DNA of 64,000 nt from an uncultured Muribaculaceae bacterium (lineage in GTDB: Bacteria; Bacteroidota; Bacteroidia; Bacteroidales; Muribaculaceae): positions 1 through 64,000 of the forward strand of contig CAJUKD010000002.1 in the NCBI GenBank assembly GCA_910587235.1, read 5' to 3'. Made by a program: the position numbers and the translations under genes. This document shows positions 1 to 8,513 of this stretch, piece after piece (position 1 is the first letter of the stretch; each line of letters begins with the position of its first letter). The notes below the pieces were generated by a model. The model worked only from the letters and a program-made list of their open reading frames with translations. It searched no databases and was not told the origin of the DNA.

Positions 1-42
1 TAAAATAACACATTTGTCGAAAATGAGACGAAATCTTAAATG

Positions 43-72
43 AAAGAGCCGTGGTCATCCAAGCTCTTTTTC
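43..72 (+). terminator. Short hairpin with T-run
   Basis: A 7-bp stem (AAAGAGC at 43-49 with GCTCTTT at 63-69) is followed by two more T residues. It probably ends a plus-strand gene lying left of the window. The rest of 1-284 shows no gene; a TAAATTTG box at 105-112 is a possible promoter for the lipoprotein that follows. Confidence 0.45.
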
Positions 73-284
73 CTGCGGCAACTCCATATTCAAAAGATTT
101 TCATTAAATTTGCACTTACATATAGGCTCTATTGTTTCGATTACAAATCGACTAATCTACCTGAAATCCATGCCTCTGAATTTCGGCTTATATCTAATTA
201 TAGGATGACGACAATAATACCGCCAGGACAATCGGCTCGACTGTCTTTGATGCGCCACATGATTTTCGCCCGCTTTTCACCGAT

Positions 285-1003
285 ATGCAAATGAATATAA
301 GTAAGCTGTCATTTTTATTCACCATAGCCGTATTGGCGATTTGCCCGGCTTGTGGCAACGGAAGAGGCAACAGCAAAGAAACAGCCTCTGATGTTACCGT
401 CGTAAAAGATGAGCGTGTGACCATCTTCGCAGAAAATGACGTCGAAGACAAAGCCATTGCCATCGAACAAAATGAGTCCTATGCCGCCAAGGCTTATACG
501 ATAGCCGACAGTTGTGCCGGCCCATTCCGTATCGGAAGTGGCATTCCGGAAAAAGTTGAAGGATTTGTCAGAATGGACTCGCACGAGAAAAAGACGCTTC
601 CAAACGGAGATATATGTGAGATTCCTATATATATATTTACGAAATCGGCAATGAGGGCTGTGTGAAGATATTGCCGCAGTATAATACTACAAGCGCTTGC
701 GTGAACGACAGTATAGGCGTAATCCTCGTCTATTCGGATTTGTTCCTGACCGATAATGGAATCGGCGCCATGTCGTCGATAGAGGAATTCGCCGCAGCCT
801 ATCCGGATTTCCGTATCAGTTACACGGGTAAGACAAAATTGTTCGTCGTAGAAACGCCACGACTCAAAAATGTACAGTTCATCATCGACAACGAATATTA
901 TCAGGGCGACGATTCCGTCCCGGCCTCAAATGAATCCGTCGGACTGCAAGTTTCCGATTTCAGAAAAGAAACCTATTTCACCGCAATCCGCATAACAAAT
1001 TGA
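285..1003 (+). pseudogene. Frameshifted secreted lipoprotein, unknown family
   Basis: Two overlapping reading frames (285-665 and 662-1003) read as one gene broken by a frameshift. The first begins with a hydrophobic signal (from Met at 285 or 291) ending in CPAC, an unusual but possible lipoprotein cleavage site. Near its end it loses sense (IYIFTKSAMRAV, then stop), while the other frame reads through the same bases as YIYEIGNEGCVKILPQ and continues to a natural stop at 1001-1003. The switch maps to a (TA)5 dinucleotide run at 626-636; one TA unit fewer would join the frames into about 238 residues. I do not recognise the family. This may be a decayed gene, a slippage-switched gene or a sequencing error. 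Confidence 0.6.
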
Positions 1004-1051
1004 TAAAAACATAAGACACTGAAACATTTTTAATATAACGAAGATTGAATC

Positions 1052-1633
1052 ATGAGTATGGAACATAAAGCATTTGTGTTCGACACAAAGAAATTTCACG
1101 CCGAGATCGAACCTGTCATGAAAGACAGCATCAAGAATACAGAAGTGGCACACCGTTACATTTGCGAACATCTCGAAGAGCTGCAATCCCCTTACACGGG
1201 CGATACGCTGGAGGAAGGCTGGGAAGAGGAGTTCGGCGAACTGACTCTTCAGGTCTATTTCGACATCCTGCTTACCGCCTGCTACTACGTGGACGAAGAT
1301 TGCGGCCTGAGTGAAATGTGGGATGCAGTGAATGAAGTCATCAAGAGCCTCGATGTGTTTGAAGACGGAGAGCTTCCAGTCTTGGGTCGGAAAGTTGAAA
1401 TCGACGATGTGACGGTAGATCCGGGCATGGAAGGCCTGGGAATTGTGGAAAGCGACGAAGTGGAGGCCATTCTGGCAACCTTGCAGGATAACAAAGACGA
1501 AGCAGAAAACGCCGAACCCGAGGACCTTTTATACGATGTCGAAGCGGATGAGTGGATAGAAGCCTATGACGACCTTTGCAGCCTTTATGAAGAAGCGCTG
1601 CAGCAAGATAAAGGGCTACTCTTCACATTCTGA
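1052..1633 (+). CDS. Acidic cytoplasmic protein of unknown function
   Basis: A 193-residue protein with no signal peptide and no membrane segment. It is very rich in Asp and Glu, particularly from residue 60 onward, and its N-terminal part looks helical. Met at 1052 or 1058 could be the start. It lies 48 bases after the broken lipoprotein gene in the same direction. I do not recognise a family. Small, acidic, soluble proteins of this size are sometimes immunity or inhibitor proteins, but no toxin is adjacent, so this is only a remark on its composition. Confidence 0.6.
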   Translation: MSMEHKAFVFDTKKFHAEIEPVMKDSIKNTEVAHRYICEHLEELQSPYTGDTLEEGWEEEFGELTLQVYFDILLTACYYVDEDCGLSEMWDAVNEVIKSLDVFEDGELPVLGRKVEIDDVTVDPGMEGLGIVESDEVEAILATLQDNKDEAENAEPEDLLYDVEADEWIEAYDDLCSLYEEALQQDKGLLFTF

Positions 1634-1694
1634 ACGATTATTACAGAATATCTTTCTTGCCATACTCGTTTTCGTTTGTCCCGACTTGGCCTTA

Positions 1695-1703
1695 CCCCCC
1701 CCC
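1695..1703 (+). repeat. C9 homopolymer in intergenic region
   Basis: Nine consecutive C residues lie in the gap between the acidic protein gene and yicC, about 70 bases upstream of the likely yicC promoter. Such runs are prone to slippage, but this one is outside any gene I can support. Confidence 0.6.
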
Positions 1704-1774
1704 GCAAGCGCCTTGCCAGCTGACATCACGAAGACATTTACACCTTTTTATTCGGCACTTCCGGAGATTTTGTG

Positions 1775-1782
1775 TAATTTTG
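1775..1782 (+). promoter_or_regulatory. -7 box for yicC
   Basis: TAATTTTG matches the Bacteroidetes -7 consensus TAnnTTTG and lies 65 bases upstream of the yicC start. No clear -33 TTTG is visible. Confidence 0.5.
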
Positions 1783-1847
1783 CAGAATTGTGCGGGAGTA
1801 CGGCATCCTCGTGCTCTAATATTTCTTAAAAAGAAAGGATTATAGAA

Positions 1848-2729
1848 ATGTTAATGTCAATGACCGGCTTTGGCAAAGCCACAGTAGAAGTAACGAACAA
1901 GCGTATAAACATCGAGATAAAATCGTTGAATTCCAAACAGATGGATCTCAACGTACGTGTTCCGCACATATTCCGGCAGGAAGAACTGCCGTTGCGTTCT
2001 TATGCCACCGGCATTCTGGAACGCGGCAAAGCCGACATAAGCGTCACAATCGAAAACACAGGCAGCGACATTCAGGCCGCAACAACAGTCAACACCTCAG
2101 CCATGGCTGCCTATAAAAAACAGATAGAGCAGACTTCGGCAGAACTCGGCATAGCCGTTCCATCCGACTGGTACTCCGTGCTGATGCGCTTCCCCGACGT
2201 GCTGAGCAACGACAACGTCGCAGAAGCCGACGAAACAGAAAAAGAAGCTCTGATGACATGCGCACGCAACGCCATAGAGCAACTTATGCTGCATCGTCGT
2301 GCCGAAGGCGCAAAACTTGAAGAATTTTTCGGACAACGCATAGCAACCATACGCGAACTCCTTGCAGCCATAGAGCCATACGAACGCGAACGAATCGAAA
2401 AAATCCGAGGACGAATCGAAGACGGGCTCTCCAAGATACCTGTTGCGGAATATGACAAAGGCCGCCTTGAACAGGAAATGATATTTTACATCGAAAAACT
2501 CGACGTGAACGAAGAAAAACAGCGCCTTGCACAACACCTCAACTACTTCATGGAAACAATGGAAGCGCCTGCCGGACAAGGCAAAAAGCTCGGTTTCATA
2601 GCCCAGGAAATGGGTCGTGAAATCAACACACTCGGCTCGAAAAGCAATCATGCGGAAATGCAGAAAATAGTGGTCAGGATGAAAGATGCGCTCGAACAGA
2701 TAAAGGAACAGGTACTCAATGTAATGTAA
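1848..2729 (+). CDS. yicC: YicC/YloC family endoribonuclease
   Basis: This 293-residue protein starts with the family signature SMTGFGKA just after the initiator (Met at 1848 or 1854). It also has the conserved SLNSKQMDLNVRVP stretch and a C-terminal half rich in charged helices ending in MKDALEQIKEQVLNVM, typical of the YicC and DUF1732 domains. Members of the family are reported to be RNA endonucleases linked to stationary phase and stress. In many Bacteroidales the gene is followed by gmk; here bamD follows after 116 bases with its own promoter. Confidence 0.92.
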   Translation: MLMSMTGFGKATVEVTNKRINIEIKSLNSKQMDLNVRVPHIFRQEELPLRSYATGILERGKADISVTIENTGSDIQAATTVNTSAMAAYKKQIEQTSAELGIAVPSDWYSVLMRFPDVLSNDNVAEADETEKEALMTCARNAIEQLMLHRRAEGAKLEEFFGQRIATIRELLAAIEPYERERIEKIRGRIEDGLSKIPVAEYDKGRLEQEMIFYIEKLDVNEEKQRLAQHLNYFMETMEAPAGQGKKLGFIAQEMGREINTLGSKSNHAEMQKIVVRMKDALEQIKEQVLNVM

Positions 2730-2811
2730 CCGCACGGATCGACTCACACATCCCCAATCTTAAATATTGATAAAACATAAAGCCTGAATCCTGAAATTCA
2801 AAGGAAATCAT

Positions 2812-2819
2812 TAACTTTG
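2812..2819 (+). promoter_or_regulatory. -7 box for bamD
   Basis: TAACTTTG, an exact TAnnTTTG match, lies 26 bases upstream of the bamD start codon. Confidence 0.6.
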
Positions 2820-2845
2820 CATTTCAAAACGACTCCAGACTACAG

Positions 2846-3655
2846 ATGCGCAACTACCGCAACTACATAACCGTCCTGCTTCTGTCCGCCCTGCTTTGCT
2901 CATGCGGCGAATATCAGCGCGTGCAGAAAAGCGACGACTACAACTACAAATTCGAATTCGCCAAGCGCGCATACGAAGAGAAAAAATACGTTCAGGCTGC
3001 CACTATCCTAAAGGACTGTGTAACCGTATTCAAAGGCTCGGAAAAAGCCGAGGAATCGCTCTACCTCCTGGGAATGAGCAATTACGAGAATAAAGACTAT
3101 CTCAGCTCTGGTTCGTATTTCAAAACCTACTACACCCGCTATCCCAAAGGTAAATTCGCTGAGGACGCACGCTTCTACTGCGGCTACGGATATTATCTCG
3201 ATTCGCCGGATCCACAGCTCGACCAGAGCGGCACCATACAGGCCATCGAAGAACTTCAGGCTTTTTTGGACTACTTCCCGCGAAGCGACAAAGTATCCAT
3301 TGCCCAGAACGCCATATTCGAGCTTCAGGACAAGCTCACCTACAAGCAGTTGCTGAATGCGCAGCTCTACTATAACCTCGGCAACTACAAAGGCAACAAC
3401 TACGAAAGTGCGGTCATCGTGGCGCGCAACGCAGTCAAGGACTATCCATACTCAAAATATAAGGAAGACCTTGAATTCTTGATTCTCAAGGCCCGCTATC
3501 AGGAAGCCGACCAGAGCATCGACGAACGCAAGACCGACCGCTTCCGCGAAGTGATCGACGAGTATTACTCATTTATAAATAACTATCCCGACAGCCCCAA
3601 GCGCGACGAAGCGGAAAACATCTTCCGCATAGCATCACGCTACGTCAAGGACTAA
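2846..3655 (+). CDS. bamD: Outer membrane protein assembly factor BamD
   Basis: A 269-residue lipoprotein. Its signal peptide ends in a lipobox (LLCSCG, Cys near residue 20). The rest is TPR-like helices with the BamD pattern of repeated YxxxxxxxxA and 'FVxYFPxS' style stretches (YTRYPKGKFAEDA, LDYFPRSDKV, NNYPDSPKRDEA). BamD is an essential lipoprotein of the BAM complex and sits on the periplasmic face of the outer membrane, where it helps insert beta-barrel proteins. It precedes the omega-like subunit gene, an order I expect in Bacteroidales. Confidence 0.93.
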   Translation: MRNYRNYITVLLLSALLCSCGEYQRVQKSDDYNYKFEFAKRAYEEKKYVQAATILKDCVTVFKGSEKAEESLYLLGMSNYENKDYLSSGSYFKTYYTRYPKGKFAEDARFYCGYGYYLDSPDPQLDQSGTIQAIEELQAFLDYFPRSDKVSIAQNAIFELQDKLTYKQLLNAQLYYNLGNYKGNNYESAVIVARNAVKDYPYSKYKEDLEFLILKARYQEADQSIDERKTDRFREVIDEYYSFINNYPDSPKRDEAENIFRIASRYVKD

Positions 3656-3721
3656 GCGCGGACAACTCTCTCCCTACAAAACCAAATAAATTAAAAACGA
3701 CCATAAACCAAACGAAACATC

Positions 3722-4054
3722 ATGGACTACAAGAAAAGCAATGCACCCCTCAACACCGTCACCCGCGACATGATTGAGCTATCCGAAGACACCGGAAACG
3801 TCTATGAAACCGTCTGCATCATTGCCAAGCGCGCAAACCAGATTGCCGCACAGATGAAAGAAGACCTCGATAAAAAACTTCAGGAATTCACCACCATCAA
3901 CGACAACCTCGAAGAAATCAACGAGAACCGCGAACAAATCGAAATCTCTCGTTTCTACGAGCGCCTGCCGAAACCCACTCTGATCGCAACACAGGAATAC
4001 GTGGATCACAAACTGTTCTTCCGTAAATCCAACAAAGACCGCAGCAACCTTTGA
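3722..4054 (+). CDS. rpoZ: RNA polymerase omega subunit, Rpb6-like Bacteroidetes type
   Basis: This 110-residue protein carries the motifs of the Bacteroidetes omega/Rpb6-like subunit: TVTRDM near residue 13, YETVCIIAKRANQIA near 28-42, NREQIEISRFYERLPKPTL near 68-86. Omega helps assemble and stabilise the beta-prime subunit of RNA polymerase. It begins 66 bases after bamD and probably shares its transcript. This form of omega is one of the clearest lineage markers in the window. Confidence 0.9.
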   Translation: MDYKKSNAPLNTVTRDMIELSEDTGNVYETVCIIAKRANQIAAQMKEDLDKKLQEFTTINDNLEEINENREQIEISRFYERLPKPTLIATQEYVDHKLFFRKSNKDRSNL

Positions 4055-4100
4055 CTATAAGGTTGAAAAAACGCCGCATAACATAAAAAAAGTTAACTGC

Positions 4101-4131
4101 TTTGCCCTTTCGCAAATTTAAGCTAACTTTG
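4101..4131 (+). promoter_or_regulatory. Promoter of rpsO
   Basis: TTTG at 4101-4104 and TAACTTTG at 4124-4131 are separated by 19 bases, the full Bacteroidetes promoter architecture. The predicted start site near 4138 gives a leader of about 55 bases before rpsO. Confidence 0.75.
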
Positions 4132-4193
4132 CGCCCTGTAAAGCCATAAGCTATACATAAATTAATATTATTAACCACCAAAAATTTCTAAGA

Positions 4194-4469
4194 ATGCACT
4201 TAAATTCTGAAGAAAAAGTACAGATCTTCGAGAAGTACGGTAAGGGCAAGACTGACACTGGCTCGCCTGAAGCACAGATTGCATTATTCTCGGTCCGTAT
4301 CGCTCATTTGACTCAGCACCTGAAGTCAAATCACAAGGATCATACAACAGAGCGCGCTCTTAAAATGCTGGTAGGTAAGCGTCGTCGTCTGCTCGACTAT
4401 CTGATGCGCAAAGACATCAACCGCTACCGCGCCATCATCGCCCAGAAAGAACTCGGCATACGTAAGTAA
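4194..4469 (+). CDS. rpsO: 30S ribosomal protein S15
   Basis: A 91-residue protein with the full S15 signature: GSPEAQIALFSVRIAHLTQHLKSNHKDH, then LVGKRRRLLDYL and a C-terminal RYRAIIAQKELGIRK. S15 binds the central domain of 16S rRNA early in assembly of the small subunit. It has its own promoter and is followed by a strong terminator, so it is probably transcribed alone. Confidence 0.97.
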   Translation: MHLNSEEKVQIFEKYGKGKTDTGSPEAQIALFSVRIAHLTQHLKSNHKDHTTERALKMLVGKRRRLLDYLMRKDINRYRAIIAQKELGIRK

Positions 4470-4538
4470 GCCGAAACGCGCCGACAAAGGGCGGCAGGAA
4501 ATCCAACAGAAATCCTGCAGAAGTCATCAACCGACTTG

Positions 4539-4580
4539 CGAAAGCTGTCATTTTCAGTCGAAATGGCAGCTTTCGTTTTT
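4539..4580 (+). terminator. rpsO terminator
   Basis: A 15-bp stem (4539-4553 with 4561-4575, containing one G-T pair) has a 7-base loop and is followed by six T residues. It is an intrinsic terminator about 70 bases after rpsO. Confidence 0.9.
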
Positions 4581-4634
4581 TAAATCAACACGACAATAAC
4601 ATTTCAGTCAATCCATGCGTTATATATTCGGAAT

Positions 4635-4642
4635 TAAATTTG
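4635..4642 (+). promoter_or_regulatory. -7 box before META lipoprotein
   Basis: TAAATTTG matches TAnnTTTG and ends 12 bases before the ATG at 4655, which would leave a very short leader. Confidence 0.4.
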
Positions 4643-4654
4643 AATCATAACAAC

Positions 4655-5668
4655 ATGAATACATTCAGACCAATAATCGTAATCGCAGCAGCAGCTCTGA
4701 TTATGTCATCATGCTCGACAATAAAAGAAAAATACCTTGTAATAACCGGGAAGCATGGAAAAGAGCTAAGCGCGACACCTGTCGAAACAGCCGAAAAAAA
4801 AGCTGATACAGAAACAACCCGCGAGATCCCCCCTGTAGCTCCTTCCGGCAACACTAAAAAAGACGCTTCCAAAAAATCATCGGAAAAAAACAAAGGAGGC
4901 AAGAATCAGTCCGAAAAACAACCCGGAACACACAAGCAACACAAAATAAAACCCATCGGTAACGCTATCGACGGACAATGGAACGTAGCGGAAGTCGGCA
5001 CAAGCAAAATCGAACTCGAAGAAGAAGTGCCATATATCACTTTCGACACCGCATCAGGAAGCATATACGTTTTCAACGGCTGCAACTACCTCAACGGAAC
5101 ATACACGCTCAGCGACTCAAACAAAATCAGCTTCGGAAAAGTCCTCTCCACAATGAAATATTGCGCAGACGTACCTTTCGACAGCGAAATAAATGCAGTC
5201 GTGTCCGACGGTACAACACTCGACGCCGAACTGAAACGCATTGGCCAGGATTCATATCTATATCTTCGCTCCGACCGCGGACACACAGTCATGACCCTGC
5301 GACGCCACAACATGGAATTCCTCAACGGAAACTGGCTCGTGACATCTATCGACGGCAAAGCCATCGACGACGAAGAAGCCAACGTATTCTTCGATATCCA
5401 CGAACTAAAAATCCATGGCAACACAGGCTGTAACTTCTTCAACGGCGACATATATATCGACCCTAACCGCAGCAATGCGATTGATTTCAGCAAAATGGGC
5501 GTAACGCGCATGGCCTGCCCGAAGACAGCACAGGAAACAGCAATGCTTGTAGCCCTCGAGTCGACAGCCTCGGCAATAGCGGGACGACACGAATCCACAG
5601 TCCTGCTTCTCGACAAAAATGGCAAAGAACTTATGACCCTGCGACGCATCCCGCGCTCAGGCGAATAA
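4655..5668 (+). CDS. Lipoprotein with two META (HslJ-like) domains
   Basis: A 337-residue lipoprotein when begun at the ATG at 4655; a TTG at 4640 is in frame but lies over the promoter box. The signal peptide ends in IMSSCS. A Lys/Ser/Glu-rich linker (about residues 25-105) is followed by two META domains. The first has FNGCNYLNGTY and the second HGNTGCNFFNGD, each with a Cys-Asn core and a later conserved Cys (KYC, ACP). Each ends in a similar MTLRR strand, so they are internal duplicates. META-domain proteins are linked to the cell envelope and, in HslJ, to novobiocin tolerance; no reaction is established. Confidence 0.85.
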   Translation: MNTFRPIIVIAAAALIMSSCSTIKEKYLVITGKHGKELSATPVETAEKKADTETTREIPPVAPSGNTKKDASKKSSEKNKGGKNQSEKQPGTHKQHKIKPIGNAIDGQWNVAEVGTSKIELEEEVPYITFDTASGSIYVFNGCNYLNGTYTLSDSNKISFGKVLSTMKYCADVPFDSEINAVVSDGTTLDAELKRIGQDSYLYLRSDRGHTVMTLRRHNMEFLNGNWLVTSIDGKAIDDEEANVFFDIHELKIHGNTGCNFFNGDIYIDPNRSNAIDFSKMGVTRMACPKTAQETAMLVALESTASAIAGRHESTVLLLDKNGKELMTLRRIPRSGE

Positions 5669-5682
5669 TCCGCTGACCGAAC

Positions 5683-5737
5683 ATCTAAAAAAGATATGGC
5701 TGACGTTATCATAACGTCAGCCATATCTTTTTTAGAT
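5683..5737. terminator. Perfect bidirectional terminator
   Basis: Two 27-base arms (5683-5709 and 5711-5737) are perfect inverted repeats around a single base. Both outer ends carry A6/T6 runs, so the hairpin works on either strand between the convergent META lipoprotein gene and alaS. Confidence 0.95.
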
Positions 5738-5747
5738 TTCAGGCTAA

Positions 5748-8375
5748 TTAAGCCAAAGAATTCAGCATAGAGTCGAAAGCCTTAGGAATACCGTCGGAAT
5801 CCTTGCCTCCTGCCTGAGCAAAACCCGGTTGGCCGCCGCCGCCGCCCTTGATATTTTTCGCAGCTTCACGAACAATTGCCGAAGCGTTAAGACCCGAAGC
5901 GACAACATCGTCGGTCAACATCACCGTAAGCAATGGTTTGCCTGAAGGGTCTACTGTAGCGGCAATGAACGCTGTAGCCTCGGGAGATATCGCACGAACC
6001 GCAAATGCAATTCCTTTAACGATATCAGGCATACGGACGCCCCTGAGAACGGCGACTTTCACTCCGGAGTGGTTGGACTTGGCCGAATCGACAATTTCAC
6101 GTGCGATGGAAGCTATGCGTTCGCGCATATACTCCTCAGCCTGATGACGCAATTCTACATTTTCCTCAATGGAACGACGTATCGCCTGAGCGACATCAGG
6201 AGCATTATTGAACATCGATGCAATCTGCCGCATGGTGTCCTGCATCTCGTCGAGAACACGTTCGACCATTTCTCCGGTAACAGCCTCGATACGGCGTATG
6301 CCGGCCGCTATGCTGCTTTCCGATAAGATACGCACCATACCTATATTACCTGTGTTGTCAACGTGCGTGCCTCCGCAAAGTTCAACAGAATCGCCATAAC
6401 GGATTACACGAACCTCATCGCCATACTTCTCTCCGAACAAAGCCATGGCACCCATAGCCTGAGCTTCGGCGATAGGCACATTGCGGCGCTCGTCGCGGGC
6501 TATGGCAGCACGTATGCGTGCGTTGGCCAGATGCTCGACCTTACGGATTTCCTCAGGCGTAAGTTTCTGGAAGTGCGAGAAGTCGAAACGCAGACTTTCT
6601 GGAGTCACGAACGAACCTTTCTGCTCGACATGGGTTCCAAGAACCTCGCGGAGAGCTTCGTGAAGCAAATGCGTAGCCGTATGGTTGCGCGACGTAGCCA
6701 TGCGGGACTCTTTGTCGATCGACGCACGGAAAACCGCTTCCGGATCAGAAGGCATTTTCTTTGTCAGATGCACACCGACTCCATTCTCCCGTTTTGTATC
6801 ATAGATTTCGACACTCTCGCCTGTAGTTAGGTCTGTCAGCGTACCGCGGTCGCCAACCTGACCGCCCATTTCGGCGTAGAAAGGCGTTTCGGCAAGAATA
6901 ATCTGAAAAAACTCCTGATTTTTCTGCTTCACGCGACGATAGCGCAGGATGCGTGTTTCCGCTTCGGTATTGTCATAACCGCAGAATGTCTGTTCTCCGT
7001 CGGAAAGAATCACCCAGTCTGTAGCCTCTACTGCGGCTGCATTGCGCGCACGCTGCTTTTGAGCGGCCATCTCGGCATCGAAGCCCGCCTGATCGAGCGT
7101 CATTCCGTTCTCTTTAAGAATAAGAAGAGTCAGGTCAAGAGGAAAACCGTATGTATCATAAAGCACGAAAGCCTGTTTGCCGGAAATCTCCGTCTTGCCC
7201 TCGCGGCGAGCGGCAGCGATAGCATCGTCAAGCATACGTATACCGTTTTCGAGCGTCCGCAGGAAAGCGTCCTCTTCTTCTTTTATGACTTTCATGATCA
7301 GCTCGCGCTGGCTGCGGAGTTCCGGATATGCGTCGCCCATGGAGTCGATAAGTGTGTCGACAAGACGGTACATGAACGCCTGTTTCTGTTCCAGGAAAGT
7401 ATAAGCATAGCGGACAGCACGGCGGAGGATGCGGCGGATCACATATCCGGCCTTGGCGTTTCCGGGAAGCTGGGAATCGGCGATCGAGAACGATATCGTG
7501 CGCACATGGTCGGCGATTACGCGCATAGCAACATCAACACGTTCGTCGTCGCCGTACTTTTTTCCCGAAAGTTCTGCGATCTTGGCGATAAGAGGAGTGA
7601 ACACATCCGTATCATAATTCGAGGTCTTGCCCTGCAGAGCCATGCAGAGGCGCTCGAATCCCATACCGGTATCAATCACTTTCGCCGGCAGAGGCTCCAG
7701 TGAACCGTCGGCACGGCGATTGTACTGCATGAACACAAGATTCCATATCTCGATCACCTGAGGATGATCCTTATTGACCATCTGCGCACCATCGATTTCA
7801 TTACGTTCCTTTTCCGAACGCAGGTCGATATGGATTTCCGAGCACGGACCGCACGGGCCTGTATCGCCCATTTCCCAGAAATTATCGTGTTTGTTTCCGT
7901 TTATGATGTGCGATGCGGGGAGATGCTTCTCCCATATCGAAGCCGCCTCATCGTCGCGGTCAAGGCCCTCGTCGGAAGCGCCTTCGAATACAGTCGCATA
8001 AAGACGCGACGGATCGAGTTTAAGCACGTCGACAAGATATTCCCAGGCCATGTCAATAGCCTCCTGTTTGAAATAATCGCCGAACGACCAGTTGCCGAGC
8101 ATCTCGAACATAGTGTGGTGGTAGGTGTCGTGTCCCACCTCTTCGAGGTCGTTGTGCTTGCCGCTCACACGCAGACACTTCTGCGAATCGGCGACACGGC
8201 GCGACTTGGGCACTGCATTACCCAGGATTATGTCTTTGAACTGGTTCATTCCGGCATTGGTGAACATAAGGGTGGGATCATCCTTTATCACCATCGGGGC
8301 GGAGGGCACGATACGATGGCCCTTGGATTCGAAATAGTCCTTGAAGGACTGGCGAATTTCCTTTGCTGTAAGCAT
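5748..8375 (-). CDS. alaS: Alanine--tRNA ligase
   Basis: An 875-residue alanyl-tRNA synthetase beginning MLTAKEIRQSFKDYFESKGH. The open frame runs further upstream, but that extension lies over the promoter and has no homology. The N-terminal catalytic domain holds TLMFTNAGMNQFKD and GDTGPCGPCSEIH. The editing domain holds the zinc-binding HTATHLLH and CGGTH motifs. The C-terminal domain has the glycine-rich GGGGGQPGFAQAGG. The enzyme charges tRNA-Ala and clears mischarged Ser or Gly. The length is normal for the family. It has its own promoter and is transcribed alone. Confidence 0.97.
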   Translation of the reverse strand: MLTAKEIRQSFKDYFESKGHRIVPSAPMVIKDDPTLMFTNAGMNQFKDIILGNAVPKSRRVADSQKCLRVSGKHNDLEEVGHDTYHHTMFEMLGNWSFGDYFKQEAIDMAWEYLVDVLKLDPSRLYATVFEGASDEGLDRDDEAASIWEKHLPASHIINGNKHDNFWEMGDTGPCGPCSEIHIDLRSEKERNEIDGAQMVNKDHPQVIEIWNLVFMQYNRRADGSLEPLPAKVIDTGMGFERLCMALQGKTSNYDTDVFTPLIAKIAELSGKKYGDDERVDVAMRVIADHVRTISFSIADSQLPGNAKAGYVIRRILRRAVRYAYTFLEQKQAFMYRLVDTLIDSMGDAYPELRSQRELIMKVIKEEEDAFLRTLENGIRMLDDAIAAARREGKTEISGKQAFVLYDTYGFPLDLTLLILKENGMTLDQAGFDAEMAAQKQRARNAAAVEATDWVILSDGEQTFCGYDNTEAETRILRYRRVKQKNQEFFQIILAETPFYAEMGGQVGDRGTLTDLTTGESVEIYDTKRENGVGVHLTKKMPSDPEAVFRASIDKESRMATSRNHTATHLLHEALREVLGTHVEQKGSFVTPESLRFDFSHFQKLTPEEIRKVEHLANARIRAAIARDERRNVPIAEAQAMGAMALFGEKYGDEVRVIRYGDSVELCGGTHVDNTGNIGMVRILSESSIAAGIRRIEAVTGEMVERVLDEMQDTMRQIASMFNNAPDVAQAIRRSIEENVELRHQAEEYMRERIASIAREIVDSAKSNHSGVKVAVLRGVRMPDIVKGIAFAVRAISPEATAFIAATVDPSGKPLLTVMLTDDVVASGLNASAIVREAAKNIKGGGGGQPGFAQAGGKDSDGIPKAFDSMLNSLA

Positions 8376-8448
8376 ATATCTGGATTTGTTATTGATTTCT
8401 TGAGGTCGGTCAGCGTCAAAAAATATTAACGTCGTGCCAATCAGACTG

Positions 8449-8480
8449 CAAAAGTACTCGAAATTACTTATTTTTGCAAA
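8449..8480 (-). promoter_or_regulatory. Promoter of alaS
   Basis: On the minus strand TTTG (8477-8480) is followed after 20 bases by TACTTTTG (8449-8456), a full consensus promoter pointing to alaS. Confidence 0.7.
8469..8476 (+). promoter_or_regulatory. -7 box for M23 peptidase gene
   Basis: TATTTTTG matches TAnnTTTG on the plus strand 37 bases before the peptidase start. It lies inside the divergent alaS promoter, so the two transcripts may compete for polymerase. Confidence 0.5.
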
Positions 8481-8513
8481 AATAAAATCCGGACAATACG
8501 GATTAAGCAAGCA

